A program made the position numbers and the translations under genes. Shown here piece by piece: positions 41,211-51,788 of a DNA stretch of 64,000 bases. The DNA is taken from the NCBI RefSeq assembly GCF_014203795.1, contig NZ_JACHJU010000001.1, positions 4,712,001-4,776,000 on the forward strand, in the 5' to 3' direction. The stretch is from Streptosporangium album. Its GTDB lineage: Bacteria; Actinomycetota; Actinomycetes; Streptosporangiales; Streptosporangiaceae. Numbering within the stretch: the stretch's first letter is position 1; each line of letters opens with the position of its first letter. A model generated the notes under the pieces. It was not told where the DNA came from. It saw nothing but the letters and a program-made list of their open reading frames with translations, and did not search any database.

Positions 41211-42794
41211 GTGGACGAGATGTACGACGTGGTGGTGGTGGGCGGCGGCGCGGCCGGGCTCAGCGGGGCCCTGGCGCTGGCGCGAGCGCGGCGGTCGGTG
41301 CTGGTGGTGGACGCCGGGGAGCCGCGCAACGCCCCGGCCGGGCACGTGCACAACTACCTGGCCCGGGAGGGCACGCCGCCCGCCGAGCTGGTGGCCGCCG
41401 GGCGCGATGAGCTGACCCGATACGGCGGCGAGATCGTCGCCGGGCGCGCCGAGGCCGCGGTGAAGGAGGGCGACGGGTTCCTCGTGACGCTGGACGGCGG
41501 GCGCGGCGTGCGGGCGCGGCGGCTGCTCGTGACGACCGGGCTCGTCGACGAGTTGCCCGACGTGCCCGGGATTGCCGAGCGGTGGGGGCGCGACGTGCTG
41601 CACTGCCCGTACTGCCACGGGTGGGAAGTCCGCGACCGGCGGATCGGCGTGCTGGCCACCGGGCCGATGGGCCTGCACCAAGCGCACCTGTGGCGGCAGT
41701 GGAGCCCGCACGTGCTGCTCCTGCTGCACGGCACCCCGCCACCGGGCGTCGAGGAGGCCGAGCGGCTCGCGGCTCGCGAGATCACCGTCGTGGACGGCCC
41801 GGCCGCGGGGCTCGAAGTGGCCGGCGACACGTTGACCGGGGTAAGGCTGGCCTCGGGCGAGGTCGTCACGCTCGACACGGTGGTCGTCGCGCCCCGGTTC
41901 ACCGCTCGCGCGGGCGTGCTGGAGTCGCTCGGGCTGAAGCCGGTCGACGTGGAGATGGGCGGGCACGTCTTCGGCAGTCAGGTCCCCGCCGACTCGACCG
42001 GGGCCACCGACGTGCCCGGTGTGTGGGTGGCGGGCAACGTGGCCGACGTGCGCGCCCAGGTGATCTCGGCCGCTGCGGCGGGCCTGAACGCCGGTGCGGC
42101 GATCAACGCCGACCTCATCGCCGAGGAGACCCGCGACGCCGTCGACGCGTACCGGCACCGGATCGACACGATGTTCGAGGAGGCCGCCTGGGAGGAGCGC
42201 TACCGCGCCAAGCCGGCGATCTGGAGCGGACGCCCCAACCCGCAGCTCGTCGCCGAGGCCACCGGGCTGACCCCGGGCCGGGCGCTCGACGTCGGCTGCG
42301 GCGAGGGCGCCGACGCCGTCTGGCTCGCCGGGCGGGGCTGGCAGGTGACGGCGATCGACATCTCCGCCACCGCACTCGAGCGCGCGGCCTCCCACGCTGC
42401 GGACACCGGGGCGGAGGTCGCCGCGCGTATCAGCTGGACACACGGGGACCTAGGTGACCGGGTGCCCGCCGAGGGCGCGTACGACCTCGTGTCGTCGCAG
42501 TTCATGCACCTGCCCGGCGAGCAACGCCGAGTGCTGTTCGCCCGGCTGGCCGCCGCGGTGACCCCGGGCGGCACCCTGCTGATCGTCGGGCATCACCCGT
42601 CCGACCTGCGGACCACGGCCCACCGGATGCACTTCCCGGACATGATGTTCACCGGCGAGGATGTCGCGGCCTCCCTCGACCCCGCCGCGTGGGAGGTGCT
42701 GGTCGCCGAGGCCCGGCCACGCGTCGTGGTCGGCCCCGAGGGAGGCGACATCACCATCCACGACGCCGTCCTGGTCGCGCGCCGCCGCGGGTGA
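41211..42794 (+). CDS. Thioredoxin-reductase-like flavoprotein fused to a SAM methyltransferase
   Basis: A 527-residue two-domain protein. Residues 1-~310 are an FAD/NAD(P) oxidoreductase of the thioredoxin reductase family: FAD motif VVVGGGAAGLSG, redox-active CPYC (Cys132, Cys135) in HCPYCHGWEV, and second FAD motif VWVAGNVADVRAQV. Residues ~325-527 are a class I methyltransferase with motif I ALDVGCGEGADAVWLA (359-370). A linker of ~15 residues joins them. GAGGGAG precedes the GTG. Such fusions occur in other actinobacteria. The product may act on a thiol or disulfide metabolite, but no substrate is known. Confidence 0.9.
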   Translation: MDEMYDVVVVGGGAAGLSGALALARARRSVLVVDAGEPRNAPAGHVHNYLAREGTPPAELVAAGRDELTRYGGEIVAGRAEAAVKEGDGFLVTLDGGRGVRARRLLVTTGLVDELPDVPGIAERWGRDVLHCPYCHGWEVRDRRIGVLATGPMGLHQAHLWRQWSPHVLLLLHGTPPPGVEEAERLAAREITVVDGPAAGLEVAGDTLTGVRLASGEVVTLDTVVVAPRFTARAGVLESLGLKPVDVEMGGHVFGSQVPADSTGATDVPGVWVAGNVADVRAQVISAAAAGLNAGAAINADLIAEETRDAVDAYRHRIDTMFEEAAWEERYRAKPAIWSGRPNPQLVAEATGLTPGRALDVGCGEGADAVWLAGRGWQVTAIDISATALERAASHAADTGAEVAARISWTHGDLGDRVPAEGAYDLVSSQFMHLPGEQRRVLFARLAAAVTPGGTLLIVGHHPSDLRTTAHRMHFPDMMFTGEDVAASLDPAAWEVLVAEARPRVVVGPEGGDITIHDAVLVARRRG

Positions 42795-42894
42795 ACCGCC
42801 CCGGTAGCCGTTGAGTCACGCACCGGCCGGACACCACCCGACCGCCGGGGCATCACGCCCGAGAAGGGCACATCGGCCGTAACCGCCTCGTCCA

Positions 42895-43824
42895 CTACGG
42901 CTTCGCGTACTTCTCCAGGTCGTCGAGGATCTTCCCGGCGGCGGTGACGCCGATGCCGGTCATCCAGGTCTCGTCGTCCACGTTGTGAGCCTTACCGTCC
43001 TTCACCACCGGCAGGTTCTTCCAGAGGGGGCCTCCGGTGACCGTGGCCTGGCTCTCCGCGGCCTGGGCGCCGTAGGCGCTGTAGAAGAGCACGTCGCCGT
43101 CGGCCTGGGAGAGGTTCTCCTGACTCAGCTCGCCGAACCGCTTGTCCTGGGCGGTTGCCAGCCGCTGCGGTTCGGGACGGCCGAAACCGGCGTCGCCGAC
43201 AACGATGCCGCTGAACGACTCGGGGCCGTACATCCGGATCTGCGCGGGCATGAAGCGCACGATGCTCACGTTGACCGCGCCGGAGCCGCCGAGAGATCGT
43301 GCCCGGGACCGGTAGTCGGCGAGGAGCTTCTCCGCCTGTGCCTTCCTGCCCAGCGCGTCGGCGTCGAGGAGCAGGTTCTCCTTCCAGGTGATCCCGACCT
43401 TCTCGGTGAACACGGTGGGGGCGATCTGGCGGAGCTTGTCGTAGAACTGCTCCTGCCGGAACTTCGTGCCCAGGATCAGGTCCGGCTTGAGCGCCGCGAT
43501 GGCCTCAAGGTTGGGTGCCTGAAGGGTGCCGACCGGCTTGGTGGCGTTCAGGGCGGATCCCAGGTATTTCGGCCATGCCTGATTCTCGGACGCCTGTGCG
43601 GCGCCGACCGGTGTGAGGCCCAGGGACACCATGGTGTCGAGCTTGTCCGTATCGAGCACGATGACCCGCTTGGGAGAGTCGGGCACCTCCGTCTCGCCCA
43701 TCGCGTGCTTGATCGTGCGGGTTGGACCCTCGGTGGCCTGGTCGCCGCCGGAGGAGCCGCAGGCCGTGAGGGCGAGAGCGGACAGCAGGACGGCGGCCGC
43801 GGCCCTGGCCATACGGATGGTCAT
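42895..43824 (-). CDS. Iron-siderophore ABC transporter substrate-binding lipoprotein
   Basis: A 309-residue FecB/FepB-type binding protein. Signal peptide with lipobox LTAC and lipidated Cys22; two lobes joined by a helix, starting TIKHAMGETEVPDSPKRVIVLD and with NLEAIAALKPDLILG. It would be anchored on the outer face of the membrane and deliver a ferric siderophore to a permease encoded elsewhere. A near-perfect DtxR/IdeR box lies 18 bases upstream of the start, so it should be repressed by iron. Confidence 0.92.
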   Translation of the reverse strand: MTIRMARAAAAVLLSALALTACGSSGGDQATEGPTRTIKHAMGETEVPDSPKRVIVLDTDKLDTMVSLGLTPVGAAQASENQAWPKYLGSALNATKPVGTLQAPNLEAIAALKPDLILGTKFRQEQFYDKLRQIAPTVFTEKVGITWKENLLLDADALGRKAQAEKLLADYRSRARSLGGSGAVNVSIVRFMPAQIRMYGPESFSGIVVGDAGFGRPEPQRLATAQDKRFGELSQENLSQADGDVLFYSAYGAQAAESQATVTGGPLWKNLPVVKDGKAHNVDDETWMTGIGVTAAGKILDDLEKYAKP

Positions 43825-43841
43825 CGATTCCCCTTAGGAGT

Positions 43842-43860
43842 TTAGGTAAGGCATACCTAA
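43842..43860. promoter_or_regulatory. DtxR/IdeR-type iron box
   Basis: TTAGGTAAGGCATACCTAA matches the 19-bp consensus TTAGGTTAGGCTAACCTAA at 17 positions and is an inverted repeat. It is placed to block transcription of the siderophore-binding lipoprotein gene when iron is plentiful. Confidence 0.92.
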
Positions 43861-43901
43861 GGGTAGTTGTGGTCATCTGCAGGTCAAGACTCGCCCTGCC
43901 C

Positions 43902-43970
43902 GAAACACCCCCGAAACACCGTGTGGCCGAGATTCACAGATGCGAAACACGCAGGGTTGTGACCTGAAAC
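43902..43970. promoter_or_regulatory. GlnR-type boxes upstream of amtB
   Basis: GAAAC-N6-GAAAC at 43902-43917 and GAAAC-N17-GAAAC at 43944-43970, the latter with GGTTG midway at the 11-bp phase. Repeats of GAAAC with 11/22-bp spacing are the known form of GlnR sites in Streptomyces amtB promoters. GlnR would activate the downstream operon in nitrogen limitation. Confidence 0.72.
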
Positions 43971-44087
43971 GGCAGAAGAAGACGCTTTGGCGCAACGTCA
44001 GTGCGCGGCCGGTCGACGGAGCCCAGGAAGCGTTCACTGCGACCGTGAAATCGGCCACACGCCATTTGTAAGGGAGGGTCGCGTCGG

Positions 44088-45742
<1,655 letters not shown>

Positions 45743-45745
45743 CCG

Positions 45746-48031
45746 GTGAGAGGCGACACTCGCTCGTACGCCGCGGCCCGTAAGGAACGGGCCGCGGACA
45801 TCGACCGCTGGCTGACGGACCTGCTCCGGAGCGCCTGTGGCACACCGTACGGGCGCACTGGAAAGAACGGGGATCCCAGAAGCACCGACGAGCGCGGCGC
45901 CCTCAGCGGCGTCGCGCTCGTCGCGGTGGGAAGCCTGGGCCGCGCGGAGCTCGCTCCGGGCAGCGACCTGGACCTGGTCCTCCTGCACAACGGCCGTGAC
46001 GACGTGGCCCGCATCGCCGACCGCATCTGGTATCCCATCTGGGACTCCGGAGTCGGTCTCGACCACTCGGTGCGGACCGTGGACGAGGCGGCCATGGTCG
46101 CCAGGGGCGACCTCAAGGCGGTGCTCGGGCTGATCCAGGCCCGCCACGTGGCGGGGGATCCCGAGCTGACGCGGGCGGCGCGCGAGGTCGTGCTGTCGGA
46201 GTGGCGGTCCGACTCCAAGCGCCGGCTGGGTGAGCTGCGCGACGCCACCGACAAGCGCGCCGAGGCGAGCGGCGAGCTGTCGTTCCTGCTCGAACCCGAT
46301 CTCAAGGACTCGCACGGCGGGATCCGCGACGTGCAGGCGATGCAGGCCGTGGCCGCCGCCTGGGTCGCCTCGGCTCCGGGCCCCCGGGTCCGTGAGGCCT
46401 ACGAACTCCTGCTCGACGTACGGCATGCCCTGCACCTGGTGACAGCCAGGGGAGCCGACCGCCTGGTGCTCCAGGAGCAGGACGCGGTCGCCGGAACGCT
46501 GGGCCTGCTCGATGCCGAGGCGCTGATGCGCAGACTCGCCGAGGCAGGGCGGACCGTCGCGCACGCCTTCGACGCCACCTGGCGCACCGTCGACCGGCTG
46601 CTGACAGGTCCCACGCCGAGGGGTCGCCGCCCGCTCGCCGACGGTGTCGTGGAGCACGGCGGCGAGGTCGTGCTCGCCCGCGGGGTCAATCCGCGCAAGG
46701 ACCCGGCGCTCGTGCTCCGCGCCGCCGCGGCCGCGGCGGAGGCGGGACTGCCTCTCGCGCCCGCCACCGTGAACGCGCTGGCCGCGCAGTCCCCGCCGCT
46801 CCCGGTCCCGTGGCCGGATGACGCACGGGACGCGCTGGTCGCGCTGCTCGGCGCGGGGCGTGCGGCGGTGCCGGTCTGGGAGGAGCTGGACCAGGCGGGG
46901 GTGCTGGTCCGGTTGCTGCCCGACTGGGAGCGGGTGCGGCACCGCCCGCAGCGCAACCCCGTGCACCGCTACACCGTGGACCGGCACCTGATCGAGGCCG
47001 CCGCCGGGGCCGCCTCCTTCACCCGTGAGGTGTCCCGGCCCGACCTGCTGCTCATCTCCGCGCTCCTGCACGACATCGGCAAGGGCTGGCCCGGTGACCA
47101 CTCGACCACCGGCGCGGTCGTGGCCCGTGACATCGGCACCCGGATCGGCCTGTCCCCGGCGGACGTGGACACCCTGGAGACCGTGGTCCGCCACCACCTC
47201 CTGCTGCCCGAGACGGCGACCCGCCGCGATCTGGACGATCCGGTGACGATCTCCCGGGTGGCGCAGGCCGTCGGCTCGCGCGAGGTCCTCGAACTGCTGG
47301 CCGCGCTCGCCGTGGCCGACGGCAACGCGACCGGACCGGCGGCCTGGAACTCCTGGAAGGCTTCCCTGGTCGCCGATCTGGTCCGCCGGGTGCGCTCGGT
47401 CCTGTCCGGCACACCGCTGCCCCCCGCGCCGGCGCTCTCGACGGCCCAGGCCTCCCTCGCCCGGCACGGTGGCGGCGCCATACGGGTCAACGGGGGAGCG
47501 GTCACCGTGGTCGCCCCCGACAGGGCGGGGCTGCTCTGGCGCGCGGCCGGAGTACTGGCCGCGCACCGGATGGTGGTCCGTGCCGCCTCGGCCGCCTCGG
47601 CGGGATCCACCGCCGTCATCGAGTTCTCCGTGGTCCCCGAGTACGGCTCACCGCCCGACCCGGCGACGCTGGAGGCCGACCTGCGGCTGGTTCTGGCCGG
47701 CCGGCTCGACATCGAGCAGCGCCTGGCCAGGAGGACCAGGTCCCTGCGGCCGGCTCGCGTGCCGGTGGCTCCGCCACGGGTCACACTTGTAGACGACGCG
47801 TCCAATACGGCGACCGTCGTGGAGGTGCGCGCTCACGACCGCCCCGGACTGTTGTGGCGGATCGGTAGAGCTTTTGGGGACTGTGGTCTTGACGTACGAG
47901 CCGCGCGTGTGGAGACTCTCGGCGCAGAGGTGGTGGACGTCTTCTATGTCGTGGATCGGGTCGGACGTCCTCTGACTGATGAGGCTCAACGGACACAGGT
48001 ACGGGACCACGTGCTCGCAGCCTTGCGATAA
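45746..48031 (+). CDS. glnD: PII nucleotidylyltransferase/uridylyl-removing enzyme
   Basis: A 761-residue bifunctional enzyme: nucleotidyltransferase domain (about 50-250, GSLGRAELAPGSDLDLVLL), helical region, HD hydrolase domain (about 405-530, LLHDIGKGWPGDHS) and two ACT domains (about 585-660 and 690-761). It modifies and demodifies the PII T-loop in response to glutamine. It is shorter than E. coli GlnD (~890), as is usual in actinobacteria, and probably adenylylates PII. GTG starts 3 bases after the glnK stop. Confidence 0.95.
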   Translation: MRGDTRSYAAARKERAADIDRWLTDLLRSACGTPYGRTGKNGDPRSTDERGALSGVALVAVGSLGRAELAPGSDLDLVLLHNGRDDVARIADRIWYPIWDSGVGLDHSVRTVDEAAMVARGDLKAVLGLIQARHVAGDPELTRAAREVVLSEWRSDSKRRLGELRDATDKRAEASGELSFLLEPDLKDSHGGIRDVQAMQAVAAAWVASAPGPRVREAYELLLDVRHALHLVTARGADRLVLQEQDAVAGTLGLLDAEALMRRLAEAGRTVAHAFDATWRTVDRLLTGPTPRGRRPLADGVVEHGGEVVLARGVNPRKDPALVLRAAAAAAEAGLPLAPATVNALAAQSPPLPVPWPDDARDALVALLGAGRAAVPVWEELDQAGVLVRLLPDWERVRHRPQRNPVHRYTVDRHLIEAAAGAASFTREVSRPDLLLISALLHDIGKGWPGDHSTTGAVVARDIGTRIGLSPADVDTLETVVRHHLLLPETATRRDLDDPVTISRVAQAVGSREVLELLAALAVADGNATGPAAWNSWKASLVADLVRRVRSVLSGTPLPPAPALSTAQASLARHGGGAIRVNGGAVTVVAPDRAGLLWRAAGVLAAHRMVVRAASAASAGSTAVIEFSVVPEYGSPPDPATLEADLRLVLAGRLDIEQRLARRTRSLRPARVPVAPPRVTLVDDASNTATVVEVRAHDRPGLLWRIGRAFGDCGLDVRAARVETLGAEVVDVFYVVDRVGRPLTDEAQRTQVRDHVLAALR

Positions 48032-48110
48032 CTACAGGAAATCGTTCTCTTGTCACCTTCGTAACGATTAAGTCCGGTTTGTCGGCTATGCCGATTGCGT
48101 CCCGTGACCT

Positions 48111-48131
48111 TGTGGTCTGATATTGACCACA
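48111..48131. promoter_or_regulatory. Inverted repeat TGTGGTC-N7-GACCACA upstream of the conservon
   Basis: A perfect 7-bp inverted repeat with a 7-base spacer containing TATT, 31 bases upstream of the sensor kinase start and 80 bases after glnD. It may be an operator or an mRNA leader hairpin. Confidence 0.45.
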
Positions 48132-48162
48132 TATGTCGTGACGGTGAGGGGTAGCGAGAGCG

Positions 48163-50979
48163 GTGACGACGGCGACATCCGAAAGCGGCGGTGCTTCGGC
48201 ACGCGACCGTGGCAAACGGCCTGCTGCCCGATTCGGTCTGCGTAACTGGCGTGTGCGGTCGCGCCTCACGGCTCTGATCCTGGTGCCGACCGCGGTGGGT
48301 GTCCTGCTCGCCGGCACCCGTGTGGTCGCCTCCATCGACAGCGTGGCCGGCTACCAGCGGACCGCGTCGGCGGCCGAGTACTCCGGCGACATCCGCGACC
48401 TGGCACAGGCGCTCGGCCTGGAACGCGACCGGACCGCGTGGGCCTCACTCCAGACCTCGAACAAGGGGTTGAAGAGCAGCGCCGAGGCGCAGAAGAAGAC
48501 GGTCGACGCGCTGGTGAGCAAGGTCCGGCTGGACCTGGAGGCGATCGACGAGTCCTACGGGGCCCGGGTGGCCAAGGCCGCCAAGGACGTGGCCTACCAG
48601 CTCTCCGGCCTGAAGGAACTGCGCCAGCTGTTCGGGACGACGCAGGCGGAACGGTACGCCTTCATGATCTCCCCGTTGCTCCAGCTCCATGAGGAACTCA
48701 CGCTGGTCAGTGACGACACGGAGATCACCGGCAACATGCGCGCGCTCAGCGCGCTGGCCTACGCCAAGGAGGAGGTCTCCAAGGAGCGGGCCCGCCTGCT
48801 GGCCGGCTACTACGCGCCCTCGCTGATCAACGCGCAGGAGATCGAGAAGTTCATCGCCTCCCGGTCGCGCCTGGAGGAGTACAAGGCGAACTTCGGCGTC
48901 GAGGCCGGTCCGGAGAGCAACCAGCTCCTCGTCAAGGCCATGATCGACGAGAAGATGCACCGGGCCGAGCTGACCAAGTCCAGGGCGATCGTGCTCGCCA
49001 GCGACCCGCGCAACACGGGCCGCCTGCTCTCCGACTTCAACCAGGTCAAGCAGTGGTTCTCGGACAACAGCGCGGTCCTGGACGCGATGCGGAAGGTCGA
49101 GACCAAGGTCGCCGGAGACGTGATCAACCGGGCCCGCGAGCTGGAGGACACCGAGCAGCGCAACGCGATCATCGCGTCCGGGCTCATCCTGCTCCTGCTG
49201 CTCCTGATCCTCGGCCTGACCATCCTGATCGCCCGGTCGATGGTCCTGCCGCTGCGCCGCCTGCGCGCCGAGGCGCTGGACGTCGCCGGATTCACGCTTC
49301 CCGAGGTCGTGCGCAAGCTCCGGGTCTCCGGAAACTCCCAGACCCCCGACATCGACCCCATCTCGGTCGACACCAAGGACGAGATCGGGGAGGTCGCCAA
49401 GGCCTTCGACGAGGTCCACCGGCAGGCCGTACGGCTGGCAGCCGAGGAGTCCGAGCTCCGCTCCAACATCAGCGCGATGTTCGTCAACCTGTCGCGCCGT
49501 ACCCAGACGCTGGTGGAGCGGCAGATCTCGCTGATCGACGGCCTGGAGAAGGGCGAGGAGGACGGTGGCCGCCTGGCGGACCTGTTCAAACTCGACCACC
49601 TCGCCACCCGCATGCGGCGCAACTCCGAGAACCTCCTGGTTCTCGCCGGGCACGAGCCGACCCGCAGGCGCAGCCAGCCGGCCAAGCTCGTCGACGTCGT
49701 GCGCGCCTCGCTGTCGGAGGTCGAGGACTACGAGCGGGTCCAGATCAAGGTGCACCGCACGATCTCGGTCGCCGGAAGCGCCGCCAACGACATCGTCCAC
49801 CTGGTCGCCGAGCTGGTGGAGAACGCCATCCAGTTCTCCCCCCGGGCCAGCCAGGTCGTGGTCTCCAGCAGCATGATCGAGGGGGGTGGCGCGCTGCTCG
49901 CGGTCAGCGACCCCGGCATCGGCATGACCACCGAGGAACTGATCGAGACCAACCGGAGCCTGGCCGACCCGCCCGTCGTCGACGTCTCGGTGTCGAGGCG
50001 GATGGGTCTGTTCGTGGTCGGCCGGTTGGCCCTGCGTCACGGCATCCGCGTCCAGCTCCGCCCGCAGGAGGCCGGCGGCCTCATCGCCATGGTCCTCTTC
50101 CCGCCGGAGCTCATCGTCGAGGAGGTCCAGCCGCCCATCACCCCGTCGTGGGACACCGAGTCGCAGGCCCGGCAGCCTTCCGGCCAGGCCGCCTCCTTCG
50201 CCCAGAGCTCCTTCGCCCAGAGCTCCTTCGGGCAGACCTCGTTCGGGCAGGCCTCCGAGCCGCAGACCTCCTCGTTCGGGTCCACGTCGTTCCCCGCCCT
50301 CGGCCGGCGGCAGGGCGAGCCCGGTGCCGCGGCGCCGGCGAGCGAGTTCCCCCTTCCCAAGCGTCCGGTCCCGGGTACGAACGGCGCCGGGAGCGTTCCA
50401 AACTCCGGCTTCTCAGCCTGGGGGCAGTCCTCCGACGAGGACCCGGCGACCGCCTCGATGCCGGCCGTACGGGTCTCCCCACTCGAATCCGAGCAGGAGG
50501 AGTTCCTGCCGATCTTCGCCTCCATCGAGTCGGCCTGGTTCCGCCGTGCTGATGATTCGGAGGGCCGCGAGGCGGGGGAGCCCGCGCGGCACGCGGCACC
50601 CCTGCAGCCCGGCCCGCTCGATCCCGTGATCGAGGCCCCCACGCCGGTGAACGGCATGCCGGTCCGCGGACCGGATCACGAGCCGGTCCGCGAGCCGGAC
50701 GACTGGCAGACCGACGCCGACGCCGGGTGGCAGGCCGCCCGGGCGGCGAGCGATCCCGCCCTCGGCGGGATCACCTCGGCGGGTCTGCCCAAGCGGACCC
50801 CCAAGGCCAACCTGGTGCCCGGTGCCGCGGCCGGCGTGCCGTCCAGCCCGATGCCGTCGCTCTCGCCCGAACGGGCCCGTAACCGTTTGTCGAGTTTCCA
50901 GCAGGGGGTACGGCGGGGCCGTGCCGAACTGAACGAAGACCCCGCCAGGAGCCTGGTGGGCAATGAGGAGGGCTCGTGA
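48163..50979 (+). CDS. Conservon sensor histidine kinase with nitrate/nitrite-sensing domain (CvnA type)
   Basis: A 938-residue membrane kinase: helix near residues 30-50, extracytoplasmic NIT-type helical domain (about 60-330, starting with a DLAQALGLERDRTAW motif), helix 340-362, HAMP-like region with DEIGEVAKAFDEVHRQAVRLAAE, a helical segment FVNLSRRTQTLVERQISLIDGLE, and a HATPase domain with NAIQFSPRASQVVVSS and GIGMTTEEL. There is no canonical HisKA box. The last ~300 residues are Pro/Ser/Gly-rich and contain SSFAQSSFGQTSFGQ repeats and three motifs shared with the second kinase of this window. Next gene overlaps by 4 bases. Confidence 0.92.
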   Translation: MTTATSESGGASARDRGKRPAARFGLRNWRVRSRLTALILVPTAVGVLLAGTRVVASIDSVAGYQRTASAAEYSGDIRDLAQALGLERDRTAWASLQTSNKGLKSSAEAQKKTVDALVSKVRLDLEAIDESYGARVAKAAKDVAYQLSGLKELRQLFGTTQAERYAFMISPLLQLHEELTLVSDDTEITGNMRALSALAYAKEEVSKERARLLAGYYAPSLINAQEIEKFIASRSRLEEYKANFGVEAGPESNQLLVKAMIDEKMHRAELTKSRAIVLASDPRNTGRLLSDFNQVKQWFSDNSAVLDAMRKVETKVAGDVINRARELEDTEQRNAIIASGLILLLLLLILGLTILIARSMVLPLRRLRAEALDVAGFTLPEVVRKLRVSGNSQTPDIDPISVDTKDEIGEVAKAFDEVHRQAVRLAAEESELRSNISAMFVNLSRRTQTLVERQISLIDGLEKGEEDGGRLADLFKLDHLATRMRRNSENLLVLAGHEPTRRRSQPAKLVDVVRASLSEVEDYERVQIKVHRTISVAGSAANDIVHLVAELVENAIQFSPRASQVVVSSSMIEGGGALLAVSDPGIGMTTEELIETNRSLADPPVVDVSVSRRMGLFVVGRLALRHGIRVQLRPQEAGGLIAMVLFPPELIVEEVQPPITPSWDTESQARQPSGQAASFAQSSFAQSSFGQTSFGQASEPQTSSFGSTSFPALGRRQGEPGAAAPASEFPLPKRPVPGTNGAGSVPNSGFSAWGQSSDEDPATASMPAVRVSPLESEQEEFLPIFASIESAWFRRADDSEGREAGEPARHAAPLQPGPLDPVIEAPTPVNGMPVRGPDHEPVREPDDWQTDADAGWQAARAASDPALGGITSAGLPKRTPKANLVPGAAAGVPSSPMPSLSPERARNRLSSFQQGVRRGRAELNEDPARSLVGNEEGS

Positions 50980-51398
50980 CGACTCTCAGCCATGAGGCGC
51001 GTAAGTTCGACTGGCTGATCACCGAGTTCGTCCGCGGCACCCCCGGGGTCGCGCACGCGGTGTGCGTCTCCGCGGACGGGCTGCGGATCGCCAGCTCGGA
51101 GGGTTTCCCGGACGACCGGGCCGATCAGCTGGCCGCGGTCGCGGCCGGCCTGCTCAGCCTGACGGTGGGCGCGTCCCGCGTGTTCGAGGGCGGGGCCGTG
51201 ACCCAGACGGTGGTCGAGATGGAGCGCGGCCTGATGCTGGTCATGGCGATCAGCGACGGTTCCGTGCTCGCCGTACTGGCCTCTCCCGACTGCGACATGG
51301 GCCTTGTCGCCTACCAGATGACCCTGCTCGTGGACCGGGCCGGCCAGGTGCTCACCCCGGCCCTCCGGGCTGAACTGCAGACCTCCCGGGGGCGGTAG
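50976..51398 (+). CDS. Roadblock/LC7 protein of the conservon (CvnB type)
   Basis: A 140-residue roadblock-domain protein: FDWLITEFVRGTPGVAHAVCVSADGLRIA at the start, central strand pairs, and LVAYQMTLLVDRAGQVLTPALRAEL. These small proteins dimerise and act on Ras-like GTPases; here the partner is the GTPase encoded two genes downstream. Translation is coupled to the kinase by a GTGA overlap. Confidence 0.93.
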   Translation: MTTLSHEARKFDWLITEFVRGTPGVAHAVCVSADGLRIASSEGFPDDRADQLAAVAAGLLSLTVGASRVFEGGAVTQTVVEMERGLMLVMAISDGSVLAVLASPDCDMGLVAYQMTLLVDRAGQVLTPALRAELQTSRGR

Positions 51399-51425
51399 TG
51401 ACCGAGCTCTTCACCGGAGAGGGAC

Positions 51426-51788
51426 GTGCTCGGGCGTGACGGAACCGGGGACGACGAGCCCCTGTTCCGTCCGTACGCGGTAACCGGTGGTCGTTCCGAG
51501 CCCCGGTATCACATGGCGATGGAGACCCTGGTCTCCTCCTCGTTCATCAGGGATGAGGAGTTGGTCCTGCTCACTCCCGAGCAGGATGCCATCATCAGGC
51601 TCTGCCGTGCGTTCCGGTCGGTCGCCGAGATCTCGGCGCTGCTGAGGGTCCCGCTCGGCGTGGCTCGCGTGCTGGTGGCGGACATGGCCGATGAGGGGCT
51701 CGTCCGTCTCCACCAGCCACGCCTCGAACAGGGACAACCGGATCTCAACATGCTCGAAAGGGTGCTCAGTGGACTTCGCAGGCTCTAA
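51426..51788 (+). CDS. DUF742 protein of the conservon (CvnC type)
   Basis: A 120-residue DUF742 protein: FRPYAVTGGRSEPRYHMAMETLVSS and a winged-helix-like second half (ICRAFRSVAEISALLRVPLGVARVLVADMADEGLVRLH, in part). The helix-turn-helix form suggests possible DNA or protein binding. It starts at GTG after GGAGAGGGAC. It overlaps the GTPase gene by 20 bases. Confidence 0.92.
   Translation: MLGRDGTGDDEPLFRPYAVTGGRSEPRYHMAMETLVSSSFIRDEELVLLTPEQDAIIRLCRAFRSVAEISALLRVPLGVARVLVADMADEGLVRLHQPRLEQGQPDLNMLERVLSGLRRL

Noticed and set aside
50161..50280. Coding repeats (SSFAQ/SSFGQ) as a DNA-level repeat or CRISPR-like array
   Set aside because: The repeats are in frame within the low-complexity tail of the sensor kinase, too short and irregular for an array.
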